This document shows positions 54,117 through 62,951 of a DNA stretch of 64,000 nt, piece by piece. Made by a program: the position numbers and the translations under genes. Origin of the DNA: Polaribacter sp. NJDZ03. Lineage in GTDB: Bacteria > Bacteroidota > Bacteroidia > Flavobacteriales > Flavobacteriaceae. Under the pieces are notes generated by a model. The model saw nothing but the letters and a program-made list of their open reading frames with translations, had not been told where the DNA came from and searched no databases. The number at the start of each line of letters is the position of its first letter. The first letter of the stretch is position 1. Location of the stretch: contig NZ_CP079195.1 in NCBI RefSeq assembly GCF_019263805.1, positions 623,501 through 687,500 of the forward strand, in the 5' to 3' direction.

Positions 54117-55415
54117 ATGATGAAAAAAATAATATATAATTTGCTATTTTTCTTCTTAGTAGGAAATAGCATCGCGCAACAAACGCCCGCAGACAAACAA
54201 ACTACAGATTATTCTATAGAAGGTGCTACAGCACATTTAGGAAATGGAAAAATTATAGAAAATTCTTTGGTAATGTTTGGCAATGGGAAAATTGTATTTG
54301 TTGGAAATGCAAATGCAAAAATTGCTCGAAGAGGAAACATCATTAATGCCAAAGGGAAACATGTATATCCTGGCTTTATTGCTACAAATGCCTCTATAGG
54401 TTTGGTAGAAATAGATGCTGTAAAAGCAAGTGATGATGAAGATGAAATTGGAGCAAATAACCCACATATTAGAAGTTTAGTTGCTTATAATGCAGAAAGT
54501 AAAGTGGTAGAATCTATGCGGCCTAATGGTGTTTTAATGGCACAAATTACACCTAGAGGTGGTATCATTTCGGGTACTTCATCTGTGGTACAATTAGATG
54601 CTTGGAACTGGGAAGATGCAAGTATAAAAACAGATGATGCAATTCACATTAATTGGCCAAGTAGTTTTACAAGCGGTAGATGGTGGTTAGGAGAAGATCC
54701 TGCTTTAAAGCCAGATAAAGAGTATGTTAAAAAGATAAACGACATTCAATCTTATTTTAAAAATGCTAAATCTTATTTAGCTAGTAATAACGATAAAACA
54801 CATTTACCTTATGAAGCTACTAAAGGTTTATTTAATGGAAATCAAAAATTGTTTATTCATGTAAACGGACAAAAAGAAATTACAGATGCAATTACAATTA
54901 TTAAAGAATTAGGAATAGAAAACATTGTAATTGTTCATGGTGATGAAGCTGATAAAGTAGCAGATTTATTAGTTAAAAATAACATAGCAGTTGTTTTAGA
55001 AAGACCACATAGAAATCCAGAAAATGAGGACGATGCTTACGATTATACGTACACAATTGCAAAAGTTTTAACAGACAAAGGTGTTGTTGTTGCACTTGGT
55101 ATGGAAGGTCAAATGGAAAGAATGAATACTAGAAACCTTCCGTTTTATGCGGGTACATTTGCTGCATTCGGATTAGATAAAGAAGTAGCCTTGCAATTAT
55201 TAACTTCTAATTCTGCTAAAATTTTAGGAATAGATGATATGGTTGGAACCTTAGAAGTTGGTAAAGATGCTACCTTGTTTGTCTCTGAAGGTGATGCTTT
55301 AGATATGAGAACTAATATTTTAACAGATGCGTTTATACAAGGTAGAAAAATTAGCCTAGAAACACATCAAACAAAACTTTGGAAACGCTATTCTAATAAA
55401 TACAAAACTAAATAA
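54117..55415 (+). CDS. Exported amidohydrolase-like protein, probably non-catalytic
   Basis: 432 residues with a signal peptide (GNSIAQQ). Same fold as the preceding protein (TAHLGNGKIIENSLVMFGNGKIVFVG; MVGTLEVGKDATLFVSEG) but the metal site HxH is replaced (VYPGFIATNASIG), so it is likely a structural partner. Co-transcribed with the upstream gene, 9 nt apart. Confidence 0.88.
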   Translation: MMKKIIYNLLFFFLVGNSIAQQTPADKQTTDYSIEGATAHLGNGKIIENSLVMFGNGKIVFVGNANAKIARRGNIINAKGKHVYPGFIATNASIGLVEIDAVKASDDEDEIGANNPHIRSLVAYNAESKVVESMRPNGVLMAQITPRGGIISGTSSVVQLDAWNWEDASIKTDDAIHINWPSSFTSGRWWLGEDPALKPDKEYVKKINDIQSYFKNAKSYLASNNDKTHLPYEATKGLFNGNQKLFIHVNGQKEITDAITIIKELGIENIVIVHGDEADKVADLLVKNNIAVVLERPHRNPENEDDAYDYTYTIAKVLTDKGVVVALGMEGQMERMNTRNLPFYAGTFAAFGLDKEVALQLLTSNSAKILGIDDMVGTLEVGKDATLFVSEGDALDMRTNILTDAFIQGRKISLETHQTKLWKRYSNKYKTK

Positions 55416-55422
55416 ACTATAA

Positions 55423-55556
55423 AAAAGGTTGTCTAAAAAAGAAGGCTTTTGTCAATCTGAATTTATTTCAGATTCTTATAAAGATTAAATTGCAGTAATT
55501 TGAAATACTGAAACAAGTTCAATATGGCAAGATTTAACTATTTACAGACAACCTTC
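55423..55556. repeat. Palindromic MITE-like element
   Basis: Terminal inverted repeats AAGGTTGTCT (55425-55434) and AGACAACCTT (55546-55555) enclose a hairpin AATCTGAA-tttat-TTCAGATT (55454-55474) and an inverse copy of a ctgaaacaagttca motif. No coding capacity. It resembles non-autonomous elements scattered in Flavobacteriaceae. Confidence 0.7.
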
Positions 55557-55622
55557 TTTTAATTCTTTTTTCAAGCTTAGATAATTTAAGACTAAGCTAT
55601 TCTATAAAATAGTAATAAAAAA

Positions 55623-55650
55623 AAAGCCCATCAATTAATTGATGGGCTTT
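55623..55650. terminator. Terminator after the cold-shock gene
   Basis: AAAGCCCATCAATT / AATTGATGGGCTTT; long U-run on the minus strand. Confidence 0.9.
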
Positions 55651-55672
55651 TATAAAACTTTAAGTATATTTC

Positions 55673-55864
55673 TTAGATAACTTTTACGTTAACCGCGTTT
55701 AAACCTTTGTTTCCTTCTTGTAAATCGAATTCAACTTCGTCACCTTCTCTAATTTCATCAATTAAACCAGAAACGTGTACAAAATGATCTTTGCTTACTC
55801 CTTCTTCAGTAATAAAACCAAATCCTTTTGTGTCGTTGAAAAACTTTACTGTACCTTTACTCAT
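55673..55864 (-). CDS. Cold-shock domain protein (CspA family)
   Basis: 63 residues, one CSD: MSKGTVKFFNDTKGFGFITEEG (RNP1 KGFGFI) and HFVHVSGL (RNP2). Binds single-stranded RNA/DNA as an RNA chaperone. The ~150-bp gap upstream could hold a regulatory 5' leader, as in other csp genes. Confidence 0.95.
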   Translation of the reverse strand: MSKGTVKFFNDTKGFGFITEEGVSKDHFVHVSGLIDEIREGDEVEFDLQEGNKGLNAVNVKVI

Positions 55865-56018
55865 AATAATGTTGTTAAATTTATAATACTAATTATATTG
55901 CAAAGATGGTTCCATTTTTCTAATATACAAGCATTTAATTGTTTTCTTTTCTGTTTTTTATTAGATTTTTTATTCTTTAGAATAAAAAACGACTTATAGT
56001 CGGTTTAAAAAACCAATT

Positions 56019-56285
56019 TTACCTACTTACTTCTTCAAAATAAATTTCTAAAAAAGCATCTATTCTATCCTTTAATGTACTGATAGACAAGTCTTCATTT
56101 TTAAATACAGTTACATTTTCTTCAACTCTATTTCTACTTATACTTTCTTGTACTTCTACAACACGAACACCATTAATGTTTTCTAACAAATTTTTTAATG
56201 CAATATCTAATGTAGTATCACTTAAATAGATTTTTAAGGTTTGTTCTTTGGGAGAGTTTCTAATTTCTGTTCTAAATGCCAACAT
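56019..56285 (-). CDS. Small conserved hypothetical protein
   Basis: 88 residues: MLAFRTEIRNSPKEQTLKIYLSD followed by beta-alpha-beta-like stretches and an acidic C-terminal helix (LKDRIDAFLEIYFEEVSR). It looks like a ferredoxin-like or ACT-like small fold but no family is recognised. Separate from the cas genes. Confidence 0.6.
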   Translation of the reverse strand: MLAFRTEIRNSPKEQTLKIYLSDTTLDIALKNLLENINGVRVVEVQESISRNRVEENVTVFKNEDLSISTLKDRIDAFLEIYFEEVSR

Positions 56286-56387
56286 AATTGTATAAATTTA
56301 AAAGGTTCATAAATAATGTTACATTAAAGTAACTCTTCTAAGTTACTGATTTTGGTGCATACTTCCTAAATAATTACTAAAAGAGTA

Positions 56388-56463
56388 TAAAAAAAGTCCT
56401 ACCGAAGAGGACTAAAGATTTTCATCTACGGCATATAGCCTTATTGTGGTAAGATTAAACTAA
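56388..56463 (-). ncRNA. tracrRNA candidate 1
   Basis: Minus strand, ~76 nt. The anti-repeat (complement of 56443-56460) pairs with positions 1-17 of the CRISPR repeat, with a 2x2 internal loop at repeat positions 9-10, the bulged shape typical of tracrRNA:repeat duplexes. Next come a nexus hairpin AAGGC-uauau-GCCGU, an AGAU-gaaa-AUCU stem and a rho-independent terminator AGUCCU/AGGACU followed by U7. This is the canonical tracrRNA layout for type II-C. Confidence 0.85.
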
Positions 56464-56475
56464 ATCTAATTGGAT

Positions 56476-56491
56476 TTACGGAAAACAGTAA
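56476..56491. promoter_or_regulatory. Palindrome shared with the cas1 upstream region
   Basis: TTACGGAAAACAGTAA, differing at one base from the perfect palindrome TTACGGAAAACCGTAA at 63932-63947. It lies just upstream of tracrRNA candidate 1, where an operator would be expected. Confidence 0.4.
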
Positions 56492-56555
56492 TTTTAAAAT
56501 AAAATTTTATTGTAATTTTATAACAAAAGATTTTTCAGTGAAATTTTAATAAAAG

Positions 56556-56680
56556 CTATAAAACAACGAACCCTCAATTAAGAGGGCTCTAAATAGGTAC
56601 TTCTTGAATCACTTCAATCAGATTATTCCAACGGCTATCTTGCAAACAAGTGCCTTATTGTGATTTGATTAGTGTAAAAG
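56556..56680 (-). ncRNA. tracrRNA candidate 2 (tracrRNA-like, next to cas9)
   Basis: Minus strand. The anti-repeat (complement of 56657-56672) pairs with repeat positions 1-15 without a bulge, using two G-U pairs. It is followed by the same AAGGC...GCCGU nexus as candidate 1, here enlarged by an inner CUUG/CAAG hairpin, then further stems and GAGCCCUC/GAGGGUUC with a weaker U-stretch. Shares text with candidate 1 (complement of acggc and gccttattgtg), so the two are paralogous. It ends 33 nt from the cas9 start codon. Confidence 0.7.
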
Positions 56681-56712
56681 TAATGTTTTTTTGAATATAA
56701 AATAAAAAAATA

Positions 56713-59700
56713 ATGAGCAAAATAAAATTAGGATTAGATTTAGGAACAAATAGTATAGGTTGGGCAGTTTTAAAAAAAGCAGACAAAAAGTATAATTTTT
56801 TAGAGAAATATGATAAGAATAACAATTTAATTCCAACAAAAGGAAGTTATATTTTTCCTAAAGGTGTAAATGCTGATGAAAATTCAAAAGCAGCAGAGCG
56901 TAGAGGTTTTAGAAGTGCTAGAGTAAGATTACAGCGTATTATTTTAAGAAAAATAGCTACGTTAAAGGTTCTAAATAAATATGGTTTGTGTCCAACTTTT
57001 GAAGAAGGAGAACTTAATACGTGGAAAAACAAAAAAATATACCCATGTGAAAATGATGCTTTTATTGAATGGCAAAGAACGGGTAAGAAAAATGGAAAAG
57101 GTAAAGTTGAACACTTAAAACAGCCTTACTATTTACGTCATTTAGCTGCAACCAAAGAAGGTTTAATGGATTTTAAACAAGGACGTTTGCAATTAGGTCG
57201 AGTTTTTTACCATTTAGCACAACGACGAGGGTATTTATCTAATTCTGATGAAGAACAAACAGAAGATAAATTAGAGCTGTTTAAAATTGAAGTAATAAAA
57301 TTGTTAGAAGAAGTAAATGATTCAGGCGCATTTAAAGACCCTTTTGATGTAATTTTAAATAGTAGAAAATCCGACAAAAAAGTAAAGACATTAGGTAGTA
57401 AAATTAACAGAGAACTTAAAAAGGAAATTGAATTTAAAAAAATAAAAAGCTTTATAATAACTGAATTTGATAAACCAGATAATCAAGGTAAAGTTTTAAA
57501 AGCTATAAATGAGCTTTCAAAAGAAATTAAAACAGCTGCTAAAAAAGGAGAATGTGCTCCAACAATGGGAAGTTATTTTTACTCAATCTATACCAAAGCA
57601 GACAAAAAGACTGGACTAATTACTAAAATAAGAGGACGATATACACATAGAAATGAACATTATTTAGAAGAATTTAATATTATTTGTAACAAACAAAATA
57701 TTAATGGTGAATTAAGAACAGAATTACATAATGCTATTTTTTATCAACGCCCTTTAAAATCTCAAAAAGGACTTGTTGCTAAATGTCCTTTAGAACCCAA
57801 ACGAAAAAGAATTGCTTTATCACATCCTCTTTTTGAAGAATTCAGGATGTGGGAATCTATCAATCGAATTAAAATTTCAAGAAGTGAGAATGCCAACTTA
57901 GAATTTTTAACAAAAGAGGAAAAAGAAAAAATAAAAACACTTTTCTTAAAGGTAGGTGATTTTGAATTTAGACAGATTGCTTCGTTATTAAGCGGAGATA
58001 AAACCTATAGCTACATTAAGAAAACTAAAGAGGTGTTTTTTAAAAAAGATGTTAAACCTGTTGAAGGAGGAGTCGCTGAAATATTTTTTAATTTCCCTAT
58101 TGACAAAAAATTTTCTGCTTGTCCTACGACATCTCATTTAATAAAAGTTTTAGGAAAAGAGGAATATTATAATTATCCATTTTTAAATTCTGGTTATAAT
58201 GATGAAAAAGAAAAAGCGCAAATAAGCATTGAAGATATATGGCATTGTTTGTTCTTGGATTCTTTTGGACAAAAAGATAAGAAACAAGGAAGAGCTGATT
58301 TTGCAAGAAAACATTTAGTTTTAAATGAAAAAGATATAGAAGACTTTCAAAAAATTAAATTAGTAAAAAGCTACGGTAGTTTAAGTAAAGCAGCAATAAA
58401 AAAAATTATACCATTTCTTCAGAAAGGAGAAATTTATACGCATGCAGTATTTTTAGCAAATATTTCAGATGTTTTAGGTCATAAACTCTCAGAAAAAGAG
58501 CAAGTAACAGTTACTAATGCTGTTGTTAAATCTTTGAAAGAGCATAAAGTAGAGAAGCAAATTAAAGGTATTTTGAATAACTTCATCAGTCTGTTAAAGA
58601 ACAAAGAAGAAAATAAAGATGTTATTCTTGGAGAAGATGAGTACAGTATTGAAATCTTTAAAAAAGAGTTTAAATTTGAGTTAATAAACTGGTTAGGAGA
58701 AAGGCAGTATGAAAAACTATCTAAAACTAAACAAGATGATATTTTTAAAGATTGTTGGAATCTATTTTACAAAGAAGCGTTAAATAAATTACCAAAAGAA
58801 ATTTCCTATTTAAAAACTGAAACAATCCCCAATTTCATATTAAATAAATTACAAGAAGTTTTTCCAAACGATAGAATCGATATAACAAAATTATATCATC
58901 CATCTGCAATGGAAGCCTATCCAAAAGCGCATAAAAAACTAGGTAATCCTGAAATAAGCTCTATTAAAAATCCTGTTTTTAATAGAGCAATGCATCAAAT
59001 TAAACGATTGTGTAATAAGTTGATAAAAGAAGGTGTTGTAGATAAAGATACCTTTGTTAATGTAGAGGTTGCGGGAGAAATTAATAGTGCAAGTTATCGT
59101 AGAGCTTTATCAGAATGGCAAAAAGACCAAGAATCTATAAGAGATTGGGCAAAGAAAGAAATTATAAAAACTTATCCAAAAGAATGTCAGCATGAAATAA
59201 ATCCATCAGATTCAGATGTTGTAAAATACATTTTATGGAAGGAACAAAATCATCAATGTTTATACACCAGTTTTAAACCAATTTCTATTTGTGATTTTTT
59301 AGGAGATAAAACGACTTATGATATCGAGCACACAGTTCCTAGAAGTAAACTCCACGATAATTCTTTAAGCAATAAAACTTTAGCAAATGCAGAATTTAAT
59401 AGAAAAATTAAAAAAGATATTTTACCAGGTTTGTTAAATGTAAACTTTAATGGAGAGCAAATCAACAAAGCTTCCATACTAAATAATAGAGATGCTAATT
59501 TAAGGTCTTATTCGATTAAAAGTAATATACCAAATTGGAATGTGAGTTTGTCAAGTCTAAAAGCAGCGTATAACAAATTTAAAAATGCAGCCAAGGCAAT
59601 TTCAGATCCTATAAGTCATAGTGAGGTAATGACAAAAGCGCATTACACTAAAATGAAATTAGATTATTTAAGCGCAAAATATAAAACCTTTGAAACAGAA

Positions 59701-61290
59701 GAAATTATACAGAGGTTTACAAATGCAAATTTGGTAGATACTCGTATTATTTCAAAATACGCAAGGGCTTATTTAAAATCATACTTCAATAACGTAAATG
59801 TAGTTAACGGAAAAATCACCGATACCTTACGAAAAATGTGGGGACTGGAAGGTGAATATGCAAAAAAAGACAGGAGCAATCATATTCATCATTGTATTGA
59901 TGCTGTAACAGTTGCTTGTGTAGAAAAAGGAACTGCAAATTGGATTTCTGAAGCATTTCATAAATATGAAAGTGATTATTTTAAAGGGAATAACAATCCT
60001 AAATATAAATTAAAAGAACCAATGGTTGATTTTGCTCATAGGATGCATAATTTACATAAGGAGGTTTTTGTTTATCACAAACAAATAGACAGAATTAAAC
60101 CATTACTTGAAAATCTAAAAAAAGAGCAACCTAAAAAGCTGAATTTAAAAGGGAAACTAAACAGCCAAACCCCCTATGCACATATTAAAAAGAATGATAA
60201 ATTGATTTTTGCACAACGAAAATCCATTGGTAGTATTACTGGAAAGGACATTGAAAATATAATTGATGATGGAATCAAAACAAGATTAATTGCTCTTGCC
60301 GACTTAAAAGGTTGGGAAAAACTAATGGAGTTTCAAGTAAAAGGAGATGAAGATGCAAAAGAAAAGGAAATGGAACATAAAAAAGGAATTGCTTTTCGGG
60401 TTTTTGACAAAATAAAGAAAACAGATAAGAAGAAAGAAATTGTAGTTGAGGGTATTACAATAGAAACAATTTTTTCTGAATATTCAGAAACATCAGAATT
60501 TACAAATATACTTTATGATTCTATTATAAAAAAAGATATAGATATTAAGAAGAGTGAAAACTATAAAAATAAAATTATTAATGAGGTAACTAATTTAACC
60601 CGAACAAAAGGATTAGAGTTATTGTTAAATGAGAATAAAGATAGCGAATATCCTGCTATAATATTGCCAGAATATTTTGATGAGAAAAAGAAAAAAATGA
60701 TTGGTACAATGGTAATTAAACGCATTAGATTACAATCTTCTAAATCGAATCTTAAAGATTACAAAGAGATTAGAGCTATTGATAAATCAAAATTTGACTA
60801 TAAACAAGATTATTATTATGATAAAGAAAGCTATACCAATTATGAGGCGAGAATTTTTGGAGATTTATTGCCAAATAAAGAAGGTAAATTTAAAAATAGA
60901 GATTTTAAGTTGATAAATCATTATAATATTGTGAAAAATATTTTTGAAAAAGAAGAAGGTCATTTAGTTCTAAAGCTTCACCAAGATGATATGTTTTTAA
61001 TTTTTGATAAAGACCCTTTGGAAGAGGTGGTTTGGAATAACAAGTTAGATTTGCAAAATCGATTATTTAAAATAATCAAATTTAATGAGAATGGGATTTT
61101 CGTTTTATCTAGACATAATTATGCTGCAGGAAATGTTGATAAAGCAAAAGCAATTAAAAATGAAAATAATTTATCCGATTTAACCGAAGTAGTTTTAAGA
61201 AGAAGTCCATCAACTTTGAAAATAATACCTGCCAAGATTGATGCTTTAGGTAATTTAAATATCAATTACTCTTTAAATTATATAAAATAA
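56713..61290 (+). CDS. cas9: Cas9, type II-C, large form
   Basis: 1525 residues. RuvC-I KLGLDLGTNSIGWAV (Asp9), an Arg-rich bridge helix at ~63-80 (RRGFRSARVRLQRIILRK), RuvC-II VNVEVAGE (Glu785), HNH YDIEHTVPRS (His873, with Glu872 where many Cas9s have Asp) and downstream NKTLANAEFNR, RuvC-III HIHHCIDAV (His1060, Asp1063). All catalytic residues are present. About 460 residues follow RuvC-III, longer than in compact II-C proteins such as that of Neisseria, and form an enlarged WED/PAM-interacting region. No csn2 or cas4 is present, in keeping with type II-C. PAM unknown. Confidence 0.97.
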   Translation: MSKIKLGLDLGTNSIGWAVLKKADKKYNFLEKYDKNNNLIPTKGSYIFPKGVNADENSKAAERRGFRSARVRLQRIILRKIATLKVLNKYGLCPTFEEGELNTWKNKKIYPCENDAFIEWQRTGKKNGKGKVEHLKQPYYLRHLAATKEGLMDFKQGRLQLGRVFYHLAQRRGYLSNSDEEQTEDKLELFKIEVIKLLEEVNDSGAFKDPFDVILNSRKSDKKVKTLGSKINRELKKEIEFKKIKSFIITEFDKPDNQGKVLKAINELSKEIKTAAKKGECAPTMGSYFYSIYTKADKKTGLITKIRGRYTHRNEHYLEEFNIICNKQNINGELRTELHNAIFYQRPLKSQKGLVAKCPLEPKRKRIALSHPLFEEFRMWESINRIKISRSENANLEFLTKEEKEKIKTLFLKVGDFEFRQIASLLSGDKTYSYIKKTKEVFFKKDVKPVEGGVAEIFFNFPIDKKFSACPTTSHLIKVLGKEEYYNYPFLNSGYNDEKEKAQISIEDIWHCLFLDSFGQKDKKQGRADFARKHLVLNEKDIEDFQKIKLVKSYGSLSKAAIKKIIPFLQKGEIYTHAVFLANISDVLGHKLSEKEQVTVTNAVVKSLKEHKVEKQIKGILNNFISLLKNKEENKDVILGEDEYSIEIFKKEFKFELINWLGERQYEKLSKTKQDDIFKDCWNLFYKEALNKLPKEISYLKTETIPNFILNKLQEVFPNDRIDITKLYHPSAMEAYPKAHKKLGNPEISSIKNPVFNRAMHQIKRLCNKLIKEGVVDKDTFVNVEVAGEINSASYRRALSEWQKDQESIRDWAKKEIIKTYPKECQHEINPSDSDVVKYILWKEQNHQCLYTSFKPISICDFLGDKTTYDIEHTVPRSKLHDNSLSNKTLANAEFNRKIKKDILPGLLNVNFNGEQINKASILNNRDANLRSYSIKSNIPNWNVSLSSLKAAYNKFKNAAKAISDPISHSEVMTKAHYTKMKLDYLSAKYKTFETEEIIQRFTNANLVDTRIISKYARAYLKSYFNNVNVVNGKITDTLRKMWGLEGEYAKKDRSNHIHHCIDAVTVACVEKGTANWISEAFHKYESDYFKGNNNPKYKLKEPMVDFAHRMHNLHKEVFVYHKQIDRIKPLLENLKKEQPKKLNLKGKLNSQTPYAHIKKNDKLIFAQRKSIGSITGKDIENIIDDGIKTRLIALADLKGWEKLMEFQVKGDEDAKEKEMEHKKGIAFRVFDKIKKTDKKKEIVVEGITIETIFSEYSETSEFTNILYDSIIKKDIDIKKSENYKNKIINEVTNLTRTKGLELLLNENKDSEYPAIILPEYFDEKKKKMIGTMVIKRIRLQSSKSNLKDYKEIRAIDKSKFDYKQDYYYDKESYTNYEARIFGDLLPNKEGKFKNRDFKLINHYNIVKNIFEKEEGHLVLKLHQDDMFLIFDKDPLEEVVWNNKLDLQNRLFKIIKFNENGIFVLSRHNYAAGNVDKAKAIKNENNLSDLTEVVLRRSPSTLKIIPAKIDALGNLNINYSLNYIK

Positions 61291-61342
61291 TGATATAACT
61301 TATGATATTTGATGTTAATTTACATTACTAAATTTAGAAATT

Positions 61343-61579
61343 ATGACTAAGCAAAGTGTTTACTTCTCTAAAAAAAATGATGAATGGTTAAAAAAAAAAT
61401 ATCAGAAGACGAGTTTAACAGTAAAAGTGAGGCTATCAATTACCTTATAAAACAAGCACGAAATAAAAAAGAATATTATAATTTTGTACGACTAAAAATA
61501 AAACGAAGAGAGTAAAGTGGTTTTAGTAATAAAAATAAAGAAGTATTATTAGCTGAAGTTAAAAGCAATTTAAAATAAT
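61343..61579 (+). pseudogene. Dead parD-like antitoxin gene
   Basis: Starts MTKQSVYFSKKNDEWLKK; after a run of ten A bases (61390s) the frame shifts and continues ISEDEFNSKSEAINYLIKQAR ... RLKIKRRE, then an in-frame TAA, then SGFSNKNKEVLLAEVKSNLK and a stop overlapping the next ATG (TAATG). The three pieces together give a full ribbon-helix-helix ParD antitoxin. Inactivated by one frameshift and one stop. Confidence 0.85.
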
Positions 61580-61670
61580 GTATTTGTATAAGCTATCTAT
61601 TGAAGCAGAAAAAGATTTGGTAAGGATTTATAAATACGGGTTTTATAAATTTGGTTTGATTAAAGATTAG
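61578..61670 (+). pseudogene. Truncated parE-like toxin gene joined to CRISPR repeat
   Basis: MYLYKLSIEAEKDLVRIYKYGFYKFGL is a ParE N-terminus; homology stops where the degenerate CRISPR repeat begins, and the repeat supplies IKD and the stop. The rest of the toxin (~70 residues) is gone. Confidence 0.85.
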
Positions 61671-62408
61671 AAAAAACAATATTCTAATTTTACTTTCTTT
61701 TTTAAATATAGATGTTGTGGTTTGATTAAAGATTAGAAAAAACGATATTTTTACAATCTGCTTGGGAAGGTTACATCTTGTTGTGGTTTGATTAAAGATT
61801 AGAAAAAACGATATTTTTGGAGATGCTTACAGGAATGATTTTACAGTTGTGGTTTGATTAAAGATTAGAAAAAACGATATTTGCTATTCCTAATTTATTA
61901 AAGGATGTTGTGTTGTGGTTTGATTAAAGATTAGAAAAAACGATATTAAAAACAATTAGACTAGCTATGTTTTTGCTGTTGTGGTTTGATTAAAGATTAG
62001 AAAAAACGATATTGGCAGCTATCTAAAATCTACAGCGGTAGGTGTTGTGGTTTGATTAAAGATTAGAAAAAACGATATTCTACATTTGTAAGTTGTGCGC
62101 CGTTCCCTTGTTGTGGTTTGATTAAAGATTAGAAAAAACGATATTAATATTACTACAGAAAGAGATACGGCTACAGTTGTGGTTTGATTAAAGATTAGAA
62201 AAAACGATATTTGCAGATAGTGCAGAACCTCGTTTGATTGAGTTGTGGTTTGATTAAAGATTAGAAAAAACGATATTGAAACTGCCTTAGAAAGTGATGC
62301 ACAAGAGTTGTGGTTTGATTAAAGATTAGAAAAAACGATATTATTAAAGATTTTGCTCGGAATCTTTACTAAGTTGTGGTTTGATTAAAGATTAGAAAAA
62401 ACGATATT
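61648..62408 (+). CRISPR. Type II-C CRISPR array: 12 repeats, 11 spacers
   Basis: Eleven identical 36-nt repeats (GTTGTGGTTTGATTAAAG ... ending ACGATATT) begin at 61714, 61780, 61846, 61912, 61978, 62044, 62110, 62176, 62242, 62307 and 62373. A degenerate repeat (four differences) lies at 61648-61683. Spacers are 30 nt, except one of 29 nt (62278-62306). The degenerate repeat marks the old (trailer) end next to cas9, so new spacers enter near cas2. Orientation is set by tracrRNA complementarity to the repeat 5' half and by the II-C repeat form, so crRNAs are read on the plus strand. Confidence 0.97.
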
Positions 62409-62621
62409 AGTTATTATGTTAACTACTAGTAATCATGGTTTTAGAGTGAAATATCGTATATAAAAAATGCTTCTTGTAAAGACATAATTGCTTTATTTGA
62501 AGTATTTTTTGTTTCCTAATCAATAAATCTGTTCCCAAGAGCATTAGCTATGGCACGGAAATAAATATTTTTATTTAGAAGCAAATAACTATGTATTAAA
62601 TACTTGCCTACCTCCCCTCGA
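62409..62621. other. Putative CRISPR leader region
   Basis: 213 bp of AT-rich, non-coding sequence between the last perfect repeat and the end of cas2. By the position of the degenerate repeat at the other end this should hold the leader used for spacer integration. No terminator or ORF is clear. Confidence 0.5.
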
Positions 62622-62951
62622 TTAAAAAAGTTCTAATTGCAATGGAGGTGGTTCTTTTGGAGTAGCAACTTTTCCCCAAAAATTCATGATATTACCATAT
62701 TGTTTATCTGTAATTCTTAAAATACTCACTTTTCCGTAAGGCGGTAATAAAGCTTTTATACGTTTTTCATGAGCATCCGCACTTTCACTACTGGCACAAT
62801 GACGCATATAAACAGAAAATTGCATCATTGTAAAACCATCTTTTAATAAGTTTTTTCTAAACAATTGCGCATTTCTACGGTCTATTTTAGTATCGGTTGG
62901 TAAATCAAAAAAAACAAATAACCACATAATTCTGTATGCATTTAAATCCAT
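62622..62951 (-). CDS. cas2: CRISPR-associated protein Cas2
   Basis: 109 residues. Ferredoxin-like start WLFVFFDLPTD (Asp16), RKNLLKDGFTMMQFSVYMRHC and the C-terminal PPPLQLELF typical of type II Cas2. Forms the integration complex with Cas1. Overlaps cas1 by 10 nt; cas1 is upstream. Confidence 0.95.
   Translation of the reverse strand: MDLNAYRIMWLFVFFDLPTDTKIDRRNAQLFRKNLLKDGFTMMQFSVYMRHCASSESADAHEKRIKALLPPYGKVSILRITDKQYGNIMNFWGKVATPKEPPPLQLELF

Noticed and set aside
56657..56680. Stray degenerate CRISPR repeat upstream of cas9
   Set aside because: The flanking nexus and terminator-like stems are shared with tracrRNA candidate 1, so an anti-repeat in a tracrRNA-like gene explains it better.
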